Origin: Kingdonia uniflora
Lineage: Eukaryota > Streptophyta > Magnoliopsida > Ranunculales > Circaeasteraceae
Direction: 5' to 3'
Assembly: GCA_014058105.1 (NCBI GenBank)
Contig: JACGCM010002220.1
Location: 124,001-188,000 of the forward strand
DNA: 64,000 nucleotides
Shown here: positions 1 through 12,597 of the stretch, in pieces
Position numbering within the stretch: the stretch's first letter is position 1
Layout of the letters: every line of letters begins with the position of its first letter
The notes under the pieces: model-generated
What the model was told of the DNA's origin: nothing
What the model saw: only the letters and a program-made list of their open reading frames with translations
Databases searched by the model: none
Translations under genes and position numbers: made by a program

Positions 1-2
1 CC

Positions 3-2597
3 CTGAACAAGGTAACGGTGAAGAACAAGTATCCCATACCGCTCATTGCCGACTTATTTGACCAGCTTACGTCTGCGAAGTACTTCTCTAAACTTGATTT
101 GAGATCGGGTTACTATCAGGTCAGGATCGTTGCCGGAGATGAACCAAAGACGACTTGTTCCACTCGGTATGGGGCATATGAATTTCTTGTCATGCCATTC
201 GGCCTGACCAATGCTCCTGCAACTTTCTGTACTCTTATGAATGAGCTCTTCCGGAAATATATCGACAAGTTTGTGGTGGTGTACCTGGATGATATTGTCA
301 TATACAGCCGCACTATGGAAGAGCACCTTGAACATCTTCGCCTTGTATTCCAAGTCTTGCGACTGAACCAGTTATATGTCAAGTTGGAGAAATGCTCGTT
401 CGCGCAGGAACAAGTTATGTTTCTTGGACATGTCATTGGCGGAGGACAGATCCGGATGGATATGGAAAAGGTCCGCGCTATTGAGGAGTGGAGAGCTCCT
501 ACGGAGGTTACAGAAGTGCGTTCCTTTCTTGGCCTTGTGAACTACTACCGCAAGTTCGTTGAAGGGTATTCGAAACGCGCGGCACCCCTTACGGATCTTC
601 TCAAGAAAGACTTCTCTTGGTCTTGGTCCGAGAAGTGTCAAGCAGCATTTGACGATCTGAAGCATGCGGTGATTAGCAATCCGGTCTTAGCCTTGCCAGA
701 TATTACCAAGCCGTTTGAGGTACATACTGATGCGTCTGATTTTGCTATCGGTGGAGTATTGTTACAAGAGGGACATCCCGTGGCATACGAAAGCAGGAAG
801 CTGAACGATACCGAGAGGAGGTATTCATCCCAGCAGAAGGAACTCCTTGCTATTGTGCATTGCCTACGAGTATGGCGACACTATTTGTTGGGAATGAAGG
901 TTTTGGTGAAGACCGATAACCGTGCGGCAAGCCATTTCCTTACACAGAAGAAGTTGACCTCGATGCAGGCCCGTTGGCAAGAGTTTCTAGCTGAGTTTGA
1001 TTTAGATCTCGAGCACAAGCCAGGGAGGATGAACAATGTGCCGGATGCATTAAGCCGTAAGGCTGAACTTGCGGCCACCTCTACAGCTGCCGAACAGTCT
1101 CACTCTTATGTTACCAGTGCCCTCCATGATAGGATCCGCGAAGGGTTAGCGGCGGATCCTCAGACCCAGGCCATGATTAACTTGGTGAAACAGGGGAAGA
1201 CAAGACGGTTCTGGGTGGAAGATGGTCTTTTATACACGAAGGGACAACGACTTTATGTTCCTCGGTTCGCAGGATTAAGGCGGGAGCTAATCAAGGAGTG
1301 CCATGATACTCTTTGGGCAGGCCATCCGGGCTGGCGGAGAACACTATCCTTGCTACACAGGGGGTACTATTGGCCAAATGATCAGAATGAAGTGATGGAT
1401 TATACGCGGACTTGTCACATTTGCCAGCAAGACAAAGTTGATCGGGATTTGCCACTTGGATTGCTGGAACCACTTCCCGTGCCGACTAGACCTTGGGAAA
1501 GCGTCTCTATGGACTTTATCTCTGGGTTACCCAAGACGAAAGGGTATGGTTCCATACTCGTGATCATCGACCGGTTCTCTAAGTATGCAACATTCATTCC
1601 GACTCCAATTGTTTGTACGGCAGAGAAAACCGCGCGTCTCTTTGTGAAGCATGTTGTAAAGTATTGGGGCGTGCCAAAGGACATTGTCAGTGATAGAGAT
1701 CCGAGATTTACTGGGAAGTTTTGGAGGGAAGTATTTAGATTACTGGGATCCACTCTCAACTTCTCAACCAGTAACCATCCACAGTCAGATGGTCAGACAG
1801 AACGCTTCAATGCAATGTTAGAAGAGTACCTCCGACACTTTGTCAGGGTGAACAAGAAGGACTGGGCCGAACTTTTGGATGTAGCACAGTTTTGCTTTAA
1901 TCTGCAGAAGAGTTCCTCCACCAACAAGAGTCCTTCCGAGATACTGTTAGGACAGCAGCCCCTCACGCCGCACACGGTGACCGCCGATTACAAGGGAAGT
2001 GTTCCGAGAGCCTACCAGTTTGCAAAAGAATGGCAGAGAAATACAGATATTGCCCGGGCCTCTCTAGAGAAAGCGTCAGCCAGAATGAAGAAGTGGGCCG
2101 ACCAGAAGAGACGACCAGATTCTTTTCAAGTTGGGGACCTTTTTCTGATCAAGAGATCCCACCTCAAGCAGCGAGGTGGCAGAATACACCAAGGGCTAGT
2201 ATCCAAGTACATTGGTCCGATGCTAATCATTGGTAAAGTTGGGAAGGTTTCCTACAAGCTTCAATTACCTTCCCACCTTCGCTTCATCCATCCAGTGTTT
2301 CATGCCAGTACTCTAAAGCCTTACCACCAAGATACGGAAGATCCCAGCAGAACTACCGTCAGGCCTCATGTTCCGCTCAAGCCAGTAAGCTCTAGCGAAG
2401 TTCCAGAGAACGTTCTTGATCACAGAGTCACCCATGTTGATCCGGACACCAAAGAGGAAGTTTATGAGTACCTAGTGAAGTGGAAGGATCTGCCAGATAC
2501 TGAAGCCAGCTGGGAGCACCAAGATTCTCATCCCCTCCTGGTCCGACTAAGGAAGACTGAGTCCAAGCAAGAGAGGAAAGAGAACAGACAGATGTGA
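3..2597 (+). CDS. Ty3 chromovirus Pol polyprotein, 3' part (RT-RNase H-integrase-chromodomain)
   Basis: The reading frame is open from the left edge of the window and runs about 864 codons without a stop, so this is the C-terminal part of a retrotransposon polyprotein. In order it shows reverse transcriptase with YLDD (about nt 285), RNase H with [14 protein letters not shown] and VKTDN, integrase with an HHCC zinc site ([11 protein letters not shown] through CHICQQ) and core residues in MDFISG, SDRDPRF and [15 protein letters not shown]-like [16 protein letters not shown] follows. The last 60 residues form a chromodomain ([20 protein letters not shown]), the diagnostic of chromoviruses, whose chromodomain is thought to guide integration to heterochromatin. 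Gag, protease and the 5' LTR lie outside the window. The uninterrupted frame contrasts with every other element here and suggests a young copy. Subfamily (Tekay, Reina or other) is not resolved. Confidence 0.95.
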   Translation: MNKVTVKNKYPIPLIADLFDQLTSAKYFSKLDLRSGYYQVRIVAGDEPKTTCSTRYGAYEFLVMPFGLTNAPATFCTLMNELFRKYIDKFVVVYLDDIVIYSRTMEEHLEHLRLVFQVLRLNQLYVKLEKCSFAQEQVMFLGHVIGGGQIRMDMEKVRAIEEWRAPTEVTEVRSFLGLVNYYRKFVEGYSKRAAPLTDLLKKDFSWSWSEKCQAAFDDLKHAVISNPVLALPDITKPFEVHTDASDFAIGGVLLQEGHPVAYESRKLNDTERRYSSQQKELLAIVHCLRVWRHYLLGMKVLVKTDNRAASHFLTQKKLTSMQARWQEFLAEFDLDLEHKPGRMNNVPDALSRKAELAATSTAAEQSHSYVTSALHDRIREGLAADPQTQAMINLVKQGKTRRFWVEDGLLYTKGQRLYVPRFAGLRRELIKECHDTLWAGHPGWRRTLSLLHRGYYWPNDQNEVMDYTRTCHICQQDKVDRDLPLGLLEPLPVPTRPWESVSMDFISGLPKTKGYGSILVIIDRFSKYATFIPTPIVCTAEKTARLFVKHVVKYWGVPKDIVSDRDPRFTGKFWREVFRLLGSTLNFSTSNHPQSDGQTERFNAMLEEYLRHFVRVNKKDWAELLDVAQFCFNLQKSSSTNKSPSEILLGQQPLTPHTVTADYKGSVPRAYQFAKEWQRNTDIARASLEKASARMKKWADQKRRPDSFQVGDLFLIKRSHLKQRGGRIHQGLVSKYIGPMLIIGKVGKVSYKLQLPSHLRFIHPVFHASTLKPYHQDTEDPSRTTVRPHVPLKPVSSSEVPENVLDHRVTHVDPDTKEEVYEYLVKWKDLPDTEASWEHQDSHPLLVRLRKTESKQERKENRQM

Positions 2598-2632
2598 AAG
2601 CAGAAGAAAAAGTCGACGAGGGCGTCTCCAAA

Positions 2633-2647
2633 TTGAGTGGGAGAGAG
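2633..2647 (+). promoter_or_regulatory. Polypurine tract of the Ty3 element
   Basis: A purine-rich run (TGAGTGGGAGAGAG) lies 36 nt after the polyprotein stop and directly before the TGTGACGCCC start of the LTR. This is where plus-strand DNA priming occurs in LTR retrotransposons. Confidence 0.75.
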
Positions 2648-3063
2648 TGTGACGCCCAGACTTGTATATAGGTTCCTTAGGTTGTAAAAGAGCATTGTAC
2701 AAATTTTCATTTATTTTTGTAAAGGTTAGCTTAGGAAAATGGGGGAGTACGCTTCGTCTCCACTTTTGATGTTTCCTTTTAGAACTTAGCTGTTTTCCAT
2801 TTTCATATATATGTAGAGGACTAGTCTTCTACACCCAAGAAGGAATTTAAGCTTGTAATAGTGCTTTGTAATAGTTGTTGATATTTGAATGAAATGATGC
2901 TTTCAAAGACCCTTTGTTCAGTGTTTGTGATGCGTTGAGATTATGCGATGCGTTGAGATTATGTGATGCTAAATAATTGATAAAGAAGAGTAATTAGGCT
3001 TACTTGGGACAGGTGTCTCGAGTGCCGCACGTGCCAAGCTTGATTTTAAGTTGGTCCGTGTCA
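2648..3063 (+). repeat. 3' LTR of the Ty3 chromovirus (right end tentative)
   Basis: The LTR begins with TGTGACGCCC directly after the polypurine tract. A TATATAT run at about 2805 is a plausible TATA box. The right end is placed at GGTCCGTGTCA (3053-3063), a TG...CA end partly complementary to the start. The 5' LTR is outside the window, so neither length nor target-site duplication can be verified. Confidence 0.55.
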
Positions 3064-3502
3064 TTTATGGAGCACGTCAACCTGGCTACATAAATGAGAG
3101 AACTCATTGCTAGTGGAGTTGGGGTCATAGATACAGATAGTTTTTCATTTAAGTCTATTTTGCCAGTATCAGAGATCAAAGTGGGATCAAAAACTAACAT
3201 TCTCCCTTCTCCCTTCCCCCCCCATCCACGAACAGCCCCACCCACCTTACATCCTACCCACGGCCTCTTCAGCCTCCACCGCTCCTCTCGACAACCCCCT
3301 CTCTCTCCCCCACCCCATCTTTCAGCATTTCACGCTCTCTCCCTTCTCTCCTTTTCTCTTCCACCACAAACCAAAAACCTAAACTCCATGAAAAACTCAA
3401 ACTACACACTGAACCACAAACCCAACCGCCATAACCCTAAACGGTCCCATACTCCCTCTCCCATTTTTTCTCCCTGCCAATCTCTCCTTCCTTCAGCCAC
3501 CG

Positions 3503-4483
3503 ATGAACAAAGAAGAAACGCCGGGCACACACATCAAGGTAGAGGAGGAAAACGAACTTACTCAGCTCATGCAAGGAGTCACCACACACGACCCCATACC
3601 TGTTATTCATCTTGAAGACTCGACCTGGAACTATCTCAAAACAAAATGGAAAAATGCCATAGCTTTCAAATCAATCTCACCGGACATAAGGGAACACATC
3701 ATCATGGACGGAGTCTTGCGGGCGTGGGCGAAGATTATTCCACGTGTCCCTCCTTTCTCTTTCGACATTACGGGGAGGGATTCAAGAGTTTTTATTGCTA
3801 ACTTTGACAATACAAAGGACCTGGAAACCATCCTAAATTCCCAACCGGTGAACGTGTTTGGGTATTCCATTCTCCAACAACGCTTCAACCCTATGTTACA
3901 CCAATCAGAAATCAGATTCCCAAAGTTCCTATGTTGGGTTCAAATATCAGGTCTACCGTGCTGCATGCTGGGCAAAGATATGCTCCGCATCATCGGAAAC
4001 AAAATAGGAGAGTATGTAAGAGATGACTGGATAGATAACGCTACTGAAAACCGTCGAGGCAGTTTTGTTCGCATCCAGGTAAACCTGTTTACAGAGAAAC
4101 CGTTGGTTTTGTCAATTCCGATATCGCGTCCGACTCAGTTAGGTGATGTCCGGATCACAGTCCGTTACGAACGTTTAGAGGGATTTTGCCCTTACTGTGG
4201 AATTCTTACCCACACCCTATCCACATGCAATCGTTATGAGAAGGTGAAACAAGAGCGAAATCGACTTAATTTACATGATAAATTCGAATTTCACTACGGC
4301 TCGCACATTCAAATAAACCCGCCAAAAAACATCACCGAACCACGTTTCAAGAATTTCTATTCCGGCAACCAATCCCCTACAAACCATCACCAATACCCCT
4401 TCCAGCATGAGCAGGACATGAACTGTGACCAAAGAACTAATATGAATCGACAGAACAACCAGAGAGACGGAATTCTTACCTGA
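3503..4483 (+). pseudogene. LINE ORF1: DUF4283 plus CCHC zinc knuckle protein
   Basis: A 326-codon frame starting MNKEETPG. Residues about 45-200 match the DUF4283 pattern of plant LINE ORF1 proteins (WNYLKTKWKNAIAFKSISPD, then RVFIANFDNTKDLE, WVQISGLPCCMLGKDMLRIIG). A CX2CX4HX4C knuckle (CPYCGILTHTLSTC) sits near residues 229-242. In the family this protein binds LINE RNA and accompanies reverse transcription. ORF1 normally continues with a basic, serine-rich tail. Here that tail lies in another frame downstream, so the stop at 4483 is probably premature. Confidence 0.85.
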
Positions 4484-6290
4484 TGGAAACGGAGATACAA
4501 CCGTTCGTCACAGAACCAACCCATAACCCCCAGCAGAACTACCTTCAGAACAAGACTCACAATCAATGACTTGACTCGGATTGGCTTCAGCAGTTTCGGC
4601 TCAGGACAGAAAAGCACACGGATAGTGAACAGTATGGCTACAGTGGGAACTTTTTTGATATTAGCAGGGGTGCCGAACATCTAGGCAACACGTCGTCCGT
4701 CCCAGATTTTGGTGGGTCCGGAACAGCAAGGACTATTGATTTTGACGAGTTCGCTGAGGACAAATGTTACAATTGCAAGGGTAAGGAACAGTCAGGACCC
4801 ACGCCTACTCTTCACAAATCATTGCGTTTGGGAGGGTCCACTCCAACACATCTTACTCTCCTCGACAACAAGCCTGCATGGAGGCAACAGTTTCAACAAC
4901 GGCATGATGGCCTGGTTTATGGACCTACAACGTCACATCTGCTTTCTACCCGAACAGACTTTACGGATAGCAAATCTATAAACTCTATTTTTTTAAACGA
5001 GTTAGGGACACACCTTGAAAACCATCATAACGGTCCGATTTCAGAGACGGGACACAAGCAGAGTTTTTGCCAAACGGATACTTTGTTGAAAAGCCCAATA
5101 CAATTTAACTCTAGACACAAGCAGCCCAAGCTCATCATTGGAGGCCCAACTTTCTCTTCTCACAAGCCCATAACCGATCCGCACTCCACTCAGAACTTCG
5201 TTGAGAAAATCACGCTACCCGGACCGAGTTTGGTGGTGGGCCTGGGCCAAAAGCTCGTGGAGTGTACTAGCATAACATCCCCACTCCAAAAGGCTCTTTT
5301 GTTCAAACCCCTCAAGAAGAGACCGATCGGACCCAAGGCCAACCAACGACTGGCTTCGACACACTTCCTCTTTCCGCTTAGCCCGGCCGACAAGACTCCC
5401 TCGATTGTTTCGGCCAATATCACACCTAGCTCCGTTTCAACACCGGCATTCTCTTCCACGGAGCCTACCCCGTTTGAAATTGGTTATTCCTCCTCGGACC
5501 ACTCGGGTTGGGTTACACCAACTCACAACGACTTCTTCGGAGACGGGTCTACCAGCAGATTTGGGAGCAGCACCAGAAAACAGGAAAAGCGAAAACGCCC
5601 TCTCACGGGTTCTCCGGCCTCAGCGAAAAGTACGGGCAATTCTCAACCAGCCAAGGTGTGCATTATTCCTTTTCCTTTCAGTCTATTTGCTCTTATTCAT
5701 GATTATGGTCTAAAATTTGCTATACCTGCTAGTTCGATCATTTCTTTGTTATTTTCTATTCCCCATACCCCTCAACCTGACCGGGGTAGACCCCCTGGGT
5801 ATAGAAAGCACAAATCTAGAATTTGAAACGAAAATCTTAGCGTTCACGTTAGAAACAAGACCCCCAAGATTGGACGTGCCCAGTCGACGGGGAGGGGATT
5901 TTGGAATACAGGTTCGTATTATTTTAGGAGACACTTTGGCTCGTATTCTTGCTTCGACCCTCATCACCGGACTAAGCCGGCCTGGACCATTTTGAAAACG
6001 ACTAGGGGCAAGAAGGGCAAGTCTCCTAAGCCACTTTCAGGGGCTGGGAAGAGCTTTGAAGATATCCGTAGATATTTCTGCGCTTCAGCCCAGACTTTCA
6101 TTGCCTCGCCGCATCCCTCCGTTTTTTCCCATTTTGTGGCCGCCATCGCCATTGACAAAATTTGGAAAAATGACACCGGTAAGTACACTCGAACCCCCTC
6201 AGCTCACCCCCCTCGTCCCACCAGTATTCACCGTCCCTTCAAAGCCAATTATATTTTGGAAGCGGGCCCGACACCGGCCCTCGGTGATCA
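4484..6290 (+). pseudogene. Frameshifted ORF1 tail and inter-ORF region of the LINE
   Basis: Between the ORF1 stop and the ORF2 start there are open stretches in changing frames: 4822-5826 (frame 1, ending near KRKRPLTGSPASAKSTG), 5717-5995 and 5992-6294. The Ser/Pro/Lys-rich composition fits the poorly conserved C-terminal tail of plant LINE ORF1. I recognise no independent domain. Whether 5700-6290 belonged to ORF1 or was an untranslated spacer cannot be told without an intact relative. Confidence 0.5.
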
Positions 6291-9200
6291 ATGATAGTTC
6301 TTTCTTGGAACTGCAGGGGTAGCGGGAAACCCGCCACCCTTAGGGAACTTCTTAACATCCAAAGTAAGCACAAACCAGACGTGCTTTTCCTGCCTAAAAC
6401 AAAGACCTCCGACCCTGACTCTTTCATGAAGTTCGCCAAGCTGGGCTTCGATCACTCTCATATGGAGGCCGCGACTATCAATAACGGGGGAGGCCTCTGG
6501 TTTGCCTTGAATAAAGACATCGAGATGAACATTCTGGCCTCCTCTCCCAGAGGCATTGACGAACTTATTTCTTCTCTAGGGCACAATCCTTCGCCGGAGT
6601 CCCCACAGATTCAATGGATGTGTTCCTTCACCTATGGTTCTCCTGAAACCCAGAACCAGTTCCCTTACTGGACTGCTATTTCACAAATAGCCACCCGGAT
6701 TCCTATTCCCTGGCTCATTATCGGCGATCTGAACTGCATTGTCTGTAAGGAGGAGAAATTTGGGAGAATACCTTTCGATGGGTCCCTCCCTAACCCCATG
6801 GAAGACTTTATGTTCAACTCGGCTATGATTGACTTGGGTTTCTCGGGTGTCCCATTTACTTGGTCCAACAAAAGAAAAGGGGGGGATTTGATTAAGCTCA
6901 GATTAGATCGGGGCCTTGCCTCTGGGTCATAGAGAACCAACTTTCATAAGGCGACTATCAGGAACCTCCCTATTATCGGGTCAGACCACGGTCCTATCCT
7001 TTTTAACACGGCCCCTTTCACCCACCAACTCCCCAAGCAATTTCACTTCCTCTCCTTATGGTCCGACCACGCCGACTACCAGGAGGTCATCAAAAAAGCA
7101 TGGGAGGTGGATCAGACTGGTTCCCGGCCACTCCGGCTGTGTAAGAAACTAAGGCACACCAAGCACGAGTTACAAACCTGGAACAGAGATGTCTTCAACG
7201 TTACTTCTAGTTTGGTCAAGGACCTCCGCGAAGAGATAAGAAAACTTCAGCTTGAGCATACTACGGAGTAGACTGCCTTGGCTAAAAGTTCGCTTCAAGC
7301 TAATTTGGACTCCATCCTCACCCAGGAGGAAATTTTGTAGACAGATAAGTCCAGAGAGCTATGGCTCAAGGAAGGCGACCGCAATACCAGGTTTTTTCAT
7401 ATGTCTACAATCTGCAGACCTCGTCAGAACAATATTCAGAACATCCACAAAGAATACGGATCTTGGGCACATGAAAGAAAAAACATTGGAGATGTTTTTT
7501 TAAACTACTATGAAAACCTGTTCCAATCCTCCACCCCTCCCACTAAGATTGAAGACCTCCAGGTTATGGAAAAGATCATTAGGACTGAAGACAATAACAC
7601 CCTCATCAAGATCCCTACCATGAAAGAAATTAAAGAAACCCTTTTTTCCATGAATCTCAGAAAATCCTCGGGACCGGATGGTTTTACGCCCCTTTTCTAT
7701 CAGAAATCCTGGGACACCGTTAAAATTGACCTTGTTCCAGCCATCCAAAGTTTCTTTCAGACGGACCACATGCTAGGCAAATTTAACCACACCAACGTTA
7801 CTCTCATTCCTAAGATCAAAAACCCTATGAGTCCTGCTCATTTCTGTCTCATCAACCTCTGTAACGTTAAATTCAAGATCATTACCAAAATCCTGGCTGG
7901 TAGACTGAAGCCCCTCCTTCACAAACTTATCTCCCCCACTCAGAACACTTTTGTCCCTGGCTGCCAAATCTTTGACAATATTATTATGGCCCAAGAGATC
8001 CTCAGATCCCTGGCTAGGAAAAAAAGGTGCGTCCAGTTGCATGGCGGTGAAGCTCGACCTTAGTAAAGCTTTCGACAGAGTGGAGTGGAGCTTCCTGAGT
8101 GACACTATGAAAGCCATGGGATTCTATGAGAAATATGCTCTTAGATCCACCAATGCATTTCCACCACTACCCTCTCTTTCAACCTCAACGACTCACCTTA
8201 TAGTTTCTTTAAACCGGAGAGGGGTCTCAGACAAGGCGACCCCATCTCCCCTTTCCTGTTCCTCATCTGTACGGAGGTTCTCTCACGTATCCTCCTTAAA
8301 GCAGAGAATAAAGGGGATCTTCATGGTATTAAGACTGCTAGGGGTAGTACTCCGGTCTTTTACCTCCTCTTCGCCGATGACTGTTTCATCTTCTGCAAAG
8401 CTATCTTGGAGGAAGCGGGTACCCTTAAAGAAGCCCTTGACTCTTTAAAAAAAATGTCTGACCAGGAGATCAATCTTGATAAATCCTACATCATCTTCAG
8501 TAAAAATGGCCACCGCGGCACCATAGGCTGATTCAACGTATTCTCCGCATTAAGCGGGACACGGGTAGGGACAAATATCTCAGTGCCCCTCTCACTTTCG
8601 ACCGCAAGAAAACTCTGAACTTCCAATTGATTATTGATCGAGTTTTGAAGCATATCGAAGGTTGGAAAGCTAAAAACCTCTCCCAAGCGGGTAGACTTAC
8701 CCTTATTAAAGCTGTTAACTCAGCAATCCCTTCTTACCACATGTCCGTTTTCCCTTTCCCTATCAAGACTTGCAAGAAGCTGGACTCCATTAATGCTAGA
8801 TTCTTTTGGGGTACCAATGGGGCCGGATCGAACAAGACCCACTTTATTAGCTGGAAGAAAATATGTCGCCCAAAAGATCACGGTGGGCTGAGCATCAGGA
8901 CATCCCTCGCCCACAATCAATCCCTTCTTTTCAAGTTATTCTGGAGAGTCATTAAAGAGCCATACAAAATTTAGGCCCACAATCTGATCAAACGTTACTC
9001 ACCCAAGGAACCTCCTATGCTCTCCTCTCCTAAAGACTCTGACTCTTAGATCTGGAAAGGGATCCTTAATGCTAGAAATAACATCTGGACTGAGCTCATT
9101 TGGCATATCGGGGACGGAGATAGCGTCGACTACTGGCTTGAGCCCTGGATTCCAAGTATCCCCCTTGGTCGCCCTCATGGGCCTGCCCCTTCTCATCGAA

Positions 9201-10534
9201 CGGCCACTAAAGTTTCGGCGCTTATCTGCCCCACCCAGCGCATCTGGAAAGAGACGCTCATCCGTGACCCGTTCCATCCTGATGTGGCCAACCTTATTCT
9301 CTGCATCCCGCTCAGCAAGTATTCGGCGAAAGACACGCTTAGGTGGAGAAATTCCCATATTGGTACTCTTACGGTGCAATCGGCCTACCTCTCCTCCTTT
9401 CAGAAGAACCTGGAGTACTCGCATGACAATGGTCAAGCTTTCGACAAAGACACCTGGAATGCCATTTGGAAGATGGAGGTCTCCTTTAAAATATAGCTCT
9501 TCCTTTGGAAAACCATTCAGGATGACATCCCCACCAAACATAATCTCTGGCACGGGGATGCAGACTCTAACATCTTGTGCCCCAGATGCGGCAAAGAAGA
9601 AGAAACCACAACACATGCCCTTTTCTTTTGTAAGAAAATTCATGATTTATGGTATGCTTTTGAACCCTCACTCAATTTTGTTTTATGGCCCTACTCCGAC
9701 TCCCTGGTTGACATTACTTACAAGATTGCCAGATAGGGAACGGCTAGCCTGAACATCTCCCTGTGGGGCAAAATCCGCTCTGTCTTATATGTTATATGGA
9801 TGAGCAGAAACAATCTTATTTTTAACAATATTATCCCTAACCCAGTTTCCTCTGTAAATAGGGCTAAAAAGTACTTTACCCCTCCGAGATACCACCTTCC
9901 TTCCCCGATCAGGCCCAAGACTTTATACCCTCCTCCTACGATCGGAGAAGGGTGGTTCTTTATCCTGGTTGACGGAGCCTGGAGGACAAAAGACTTAATG
10001 GGGAGTTCAGGTTTTGATATCAAATCTCATAATCTTTCCATTTTGGGTGCAGGTTACGACGCCTCCCGGACAGCAGACTCCGAAGAGGCAGAGGCAGTTG
10101 CAGTAATTAGAGGCATGGAGGTCGCTCTGGGAAGGGGTTTGGAGAGAGTGATGGTTCTCACAGATTGCCGGTGCCTTGTCAATGCTTTCAAGTCAGGATC
10201 GTTTGACTTTTCTTGGGGAACCCTCACCCTTGCTCCAGAGATGTTGTTCCTTGCTGGCCGTTTTCTTGAGTTTAGTTTTCAATTTTTTAGTAGATGTTTT
10301 AATTTTGAGGCGCATGCTTTAGCTGCCGTGGGAGCGTGTTCCCCAGCTCTTTCTATTTTTGAGCCCATAGGGGCCTCAGACCTCGTTGACGCGGCTTTTT
10401 TCTGTACTCCATATTGTGGTTTAATATTAATATATCGCCGCTTACAAAAAAAAGGATATCAAAGTGGGATTCTAGCTGGTGCTGATGCTTGTTCAAACAA
10501 GTCAAGTCTGTTCCCATCCCTGAGCTGCAAGTAA
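6291..10534 (+). pseudogene. LINE ORF2: endonuclease, reverse transcriptase, zf-RVT, RNase H
   Basis: ORF2 begins MIVLSWNCRGSGKPAT, the usual start of plant LINE endonucleases. Endonuclease motifs GDLN and SDHGP (about 6975) are present, but the residue normally Glu in the ETK motif is Lys (LPKTK, about nt 6390). The RT core follows: SGPDGFTPLFYQ (about 7670), KLDLSKAFDRVEW, RQGDPISPF (about 8230) and FADD (about 8370). zf-RVT is seen as CPRCGKEEETTTHALFFC (about 9575-9630). RNase H spans about 9950-10350. Breaks I can see: stops near 6930, 7269, 7338, 8972, 9494 and 9734, and frame changes near 8035, 8150 and 8530. The RT catalytic motif is intact but the protein could not be made. Confidence 0.9.
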
Positions 10535-10560
10535 TGATGCCTGTAATAGTAGATAGTTAA

Positions 10561-11889
10561 GACCTAAAACTAAAAAATTGAGGGACTTGTTTAGACTCTA
10601 CCACAAGCATAAAATCATTGTACTTCTCTACATTAATCCCATTAATCCACAATATGAATTGACAATAACCTAATTAGAAGAATAATACGAAGAACACACA
10701 AATTGGTGAGAGAATTCCCTTTTAGAGCTTCAAATGCTCAATTAATTTGATTACAATCGAATTACTCTCAAAGCCTTAAGTCTCTCTCTCAAAACTTAGA
10801 TTGATCTAATATGATTTTCTTTTGCTTAGCCTTCTTTATGAGGGTTACAAGTTTCAAGTTACAAAACTAGGACAATTATGCCCTTAAACGCCTAAAATCA
10901 TAGGCTGAATCGCGCCTCTGTTCGAACAGAAAAAAATGTATTCGAACAGACTTTTAGTCTGTTAGTCTGTTTAAGCAAAATACTCAGACATGTGTTTCTT
11001 CGAATTAAAATAAAAATCTATTCGAACAAAAATGAGTGTATTCGAACAGACAACATACTTTTAGTATGTTCGAATAGACTTAAAAAAAGTCTAAAAATGA
11101 CCCAAATCTTCCTGGATCATACATAGCGATCAACATGGCTGTAGACCATCTAACAAAGTTTTACCTTGTATTTCTGATTATGTAGAATTCAATCCCAGGT
11201 CCAGCTTCTTTGTTAAGGATCCATTATATTTAATGACATAAGGCGAAATTTATACAAAATAAATAATGCAATTCCAGGCGGAAAAATAAGTCATGAAATC
11301 CATGCACTCAAACATCTCAAGAAGATTAGTAATTAAGCCTAAGGAAGTCTATATCCAATGAGTACTCACATCTATTAGTACTCACATTTGACAACTAAAA
11401 CTTGTTCATTTTCACTTCCAGCTAGATTAAGCACTTGGATAACTCAAACTCCTAATCCTGAACAATTTGAGTCATAACTATCTAAATTCCCCAAGACTAA
11501 ACAAAATCCTTCAACAAAATCTAAGGTACGCCAAGAGATCACGAACTTCATCAGATCTTGAATATTTTGTCCATCAGTCAATCTTATCAATCGAAACATT
11601 AAAAAGGTTAAATGTATCCTTTTCTAAATGCCAAAGCAAGCCATTTCGTTATGAATTGAGTTATCCCTCACATGCAATTCGAGTAAACTACATCCTTACA
11701 GTTAAGAAAGTCATGAGCTACACCATCAACATCACTTTAGCTGATATGTCAGTTCTTATAACATATTAGAGTATCTATGTCGTATTTTAATTTGGTCCGA
11801 AACTCCCCCCCCCCATAAAACTTCCAATTATTTTCGTCTTTCTAGCATTAAAACAAACCGGAATCATCAGCTTGCGATACTTGACAAAT
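10561..11889. other. Intergenic DNA, AT-rich, with TTCGAACAGA repeats
   Basis: No gene is supported here. The stretch 10700-11100 resembles retroelement LTR or leader DNA in composition. It contains the TTCGAACAGA repeats listed separately. A run of about ten C residues lies near 11804-11813. The small open frame at 11467-11769 has no recognisable domain. Confidence 0.6.
10917..11095. repeat. Cluster of TTCGAACA(GA) repeats and short hairpins
   Basis: TTCGAACAGA or close variants occur near 10920, 10940, 11022, 11040 and 11067 (the last as TTCGAATAGA). Between them are short perfect or near-perfect hairpins: AGACTTTTAGTCT (about 10948), AACATACTTTTAGTATGTT (about 11050) and GACTTAAAAAAAGTC (about 11078). 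The arrangement resembles the TCGTTCGAACGA pairs in the copia LTRs at 24, 29, 46.9 and 51 kb. No coding function is evident. Confidence 0.6.
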
Positions 11890-12033
11890 GGGAATAGAAA
11901 GGGCACCATTAGGCTCTTGTACCTCTCCACCTAGAGAGAGGTCGTGGGTTCGAAACCTCATGGGGCTGGAAACTCAAGGTTACGGATTCCTATATAAAAC
12001 TGGTTTACCTTCCACAAAAAAGAAAAAAAAAAA
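11890..12033 (+). mobile_element. Probable tRNA-derived SINE
   Basis: A box-B-like GGGTTCGAAACC lies at about 11947. It is preceded at roughly the right distance by a weak box-A-like region (GGGCACCATTAGG). The unit ends in an A-rich tail (AAAAAAGAAAAAAAAAAA, about 12016-12033). This is the layout of a Pol III-transcribed plant SINE. Box A is degenerate and I could not define a target-site duplication. Confidence 0.55.
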
Positions 12034-12122
12034 GGTAATTATTATGGTTTAGTTGTCGTTTGTAATCTTTATATATTCTTAACACTAAATAATTAAACCG
12101 TAAAATACCGTAGACTTTTTAT

Positions 12123-12597
12123 TAGATCGGGGAAGGAATCAGACTACATCTGCTCCTCTCATTAAATACTCAACAGGCCTAGCCAATGGACCCTTTAAGA
12201 CTTTGTTCCAAGTCTTGCTGAATTATAATATACTACAATTGCACCAAATCCTTCAATTGTTACTCTCAGCTTTTTCGTTTGACACTCGAAAGTTTCTCTC
12301 ATCCCAACGTGTTCATTTAAGACATAAATTTAAGGAGTACGGAAACGAGATTGGGTGCAAAACCTCAGAGTTTACTACAGAGCTTTCCTCACCAACCCAG
12401 GCAATTAGCTCTTTGCATATGATACTGGTGTAGGTGGCCTTCAATTGGTGCCAATATCTATCGAGTTCCGCTTGGATGTACAGATGATGATCCCTTAAAA
12501 AGGTACACGATCTAGATTGAACTTCATTCCCAAATAAATTAAATAGGATTATAGTAGGAAATTAACTCATAAGTGTGAAGAAAGTTCACGTCCCCCT
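12123..12597. other. 3' flank of BBE pseudogene, duplicated at 17090-17675
   Basis: Phrases here recur in the same order downstream of the intact BBE gene: CAGAGCTTTCC, ACCAACCC, TAGCTCT, CTGGTGTAGGTGG and ATCTATCGAGTTCCGC. The duplication that made the two BBE copies therefore included several hundred bases of 3' flank. No gene is supported; the open frames in both copies are not conserved between them. Confidence 0.7.

Larger units (their letters stand above)
3100..10550 (+). mobile_element. Degenerate plant L1-type LINE retrotransposon
   Basis: A two-ORF non-LTR retrotransposon in the plus orientation. A C-rich 5' leader (about 3190-3490) precedes ORF1 (nucleic-acid-binding DUF4283 and CCHC knuckle). 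ORF2 follows with AP-like endonuclease, reverse transcriptase, zf-RVT and a plant-type RNase H. Both ORFs carry multiple stops and frameshifts, so the copy is dead. I see no clear poly(A) tail or target-site duplication, so both outer boundaries are approximate. The element directly abuts the Ty3 LTR on its left. Confidence 0.85.

Noticed and set aside
3094..3615. Plus-strand frame across the LINE leader
   Set aside because: It is a proline- and serine-rich reading of the C-rich LINE 5' leader and overlaps ORF1 in another frame.
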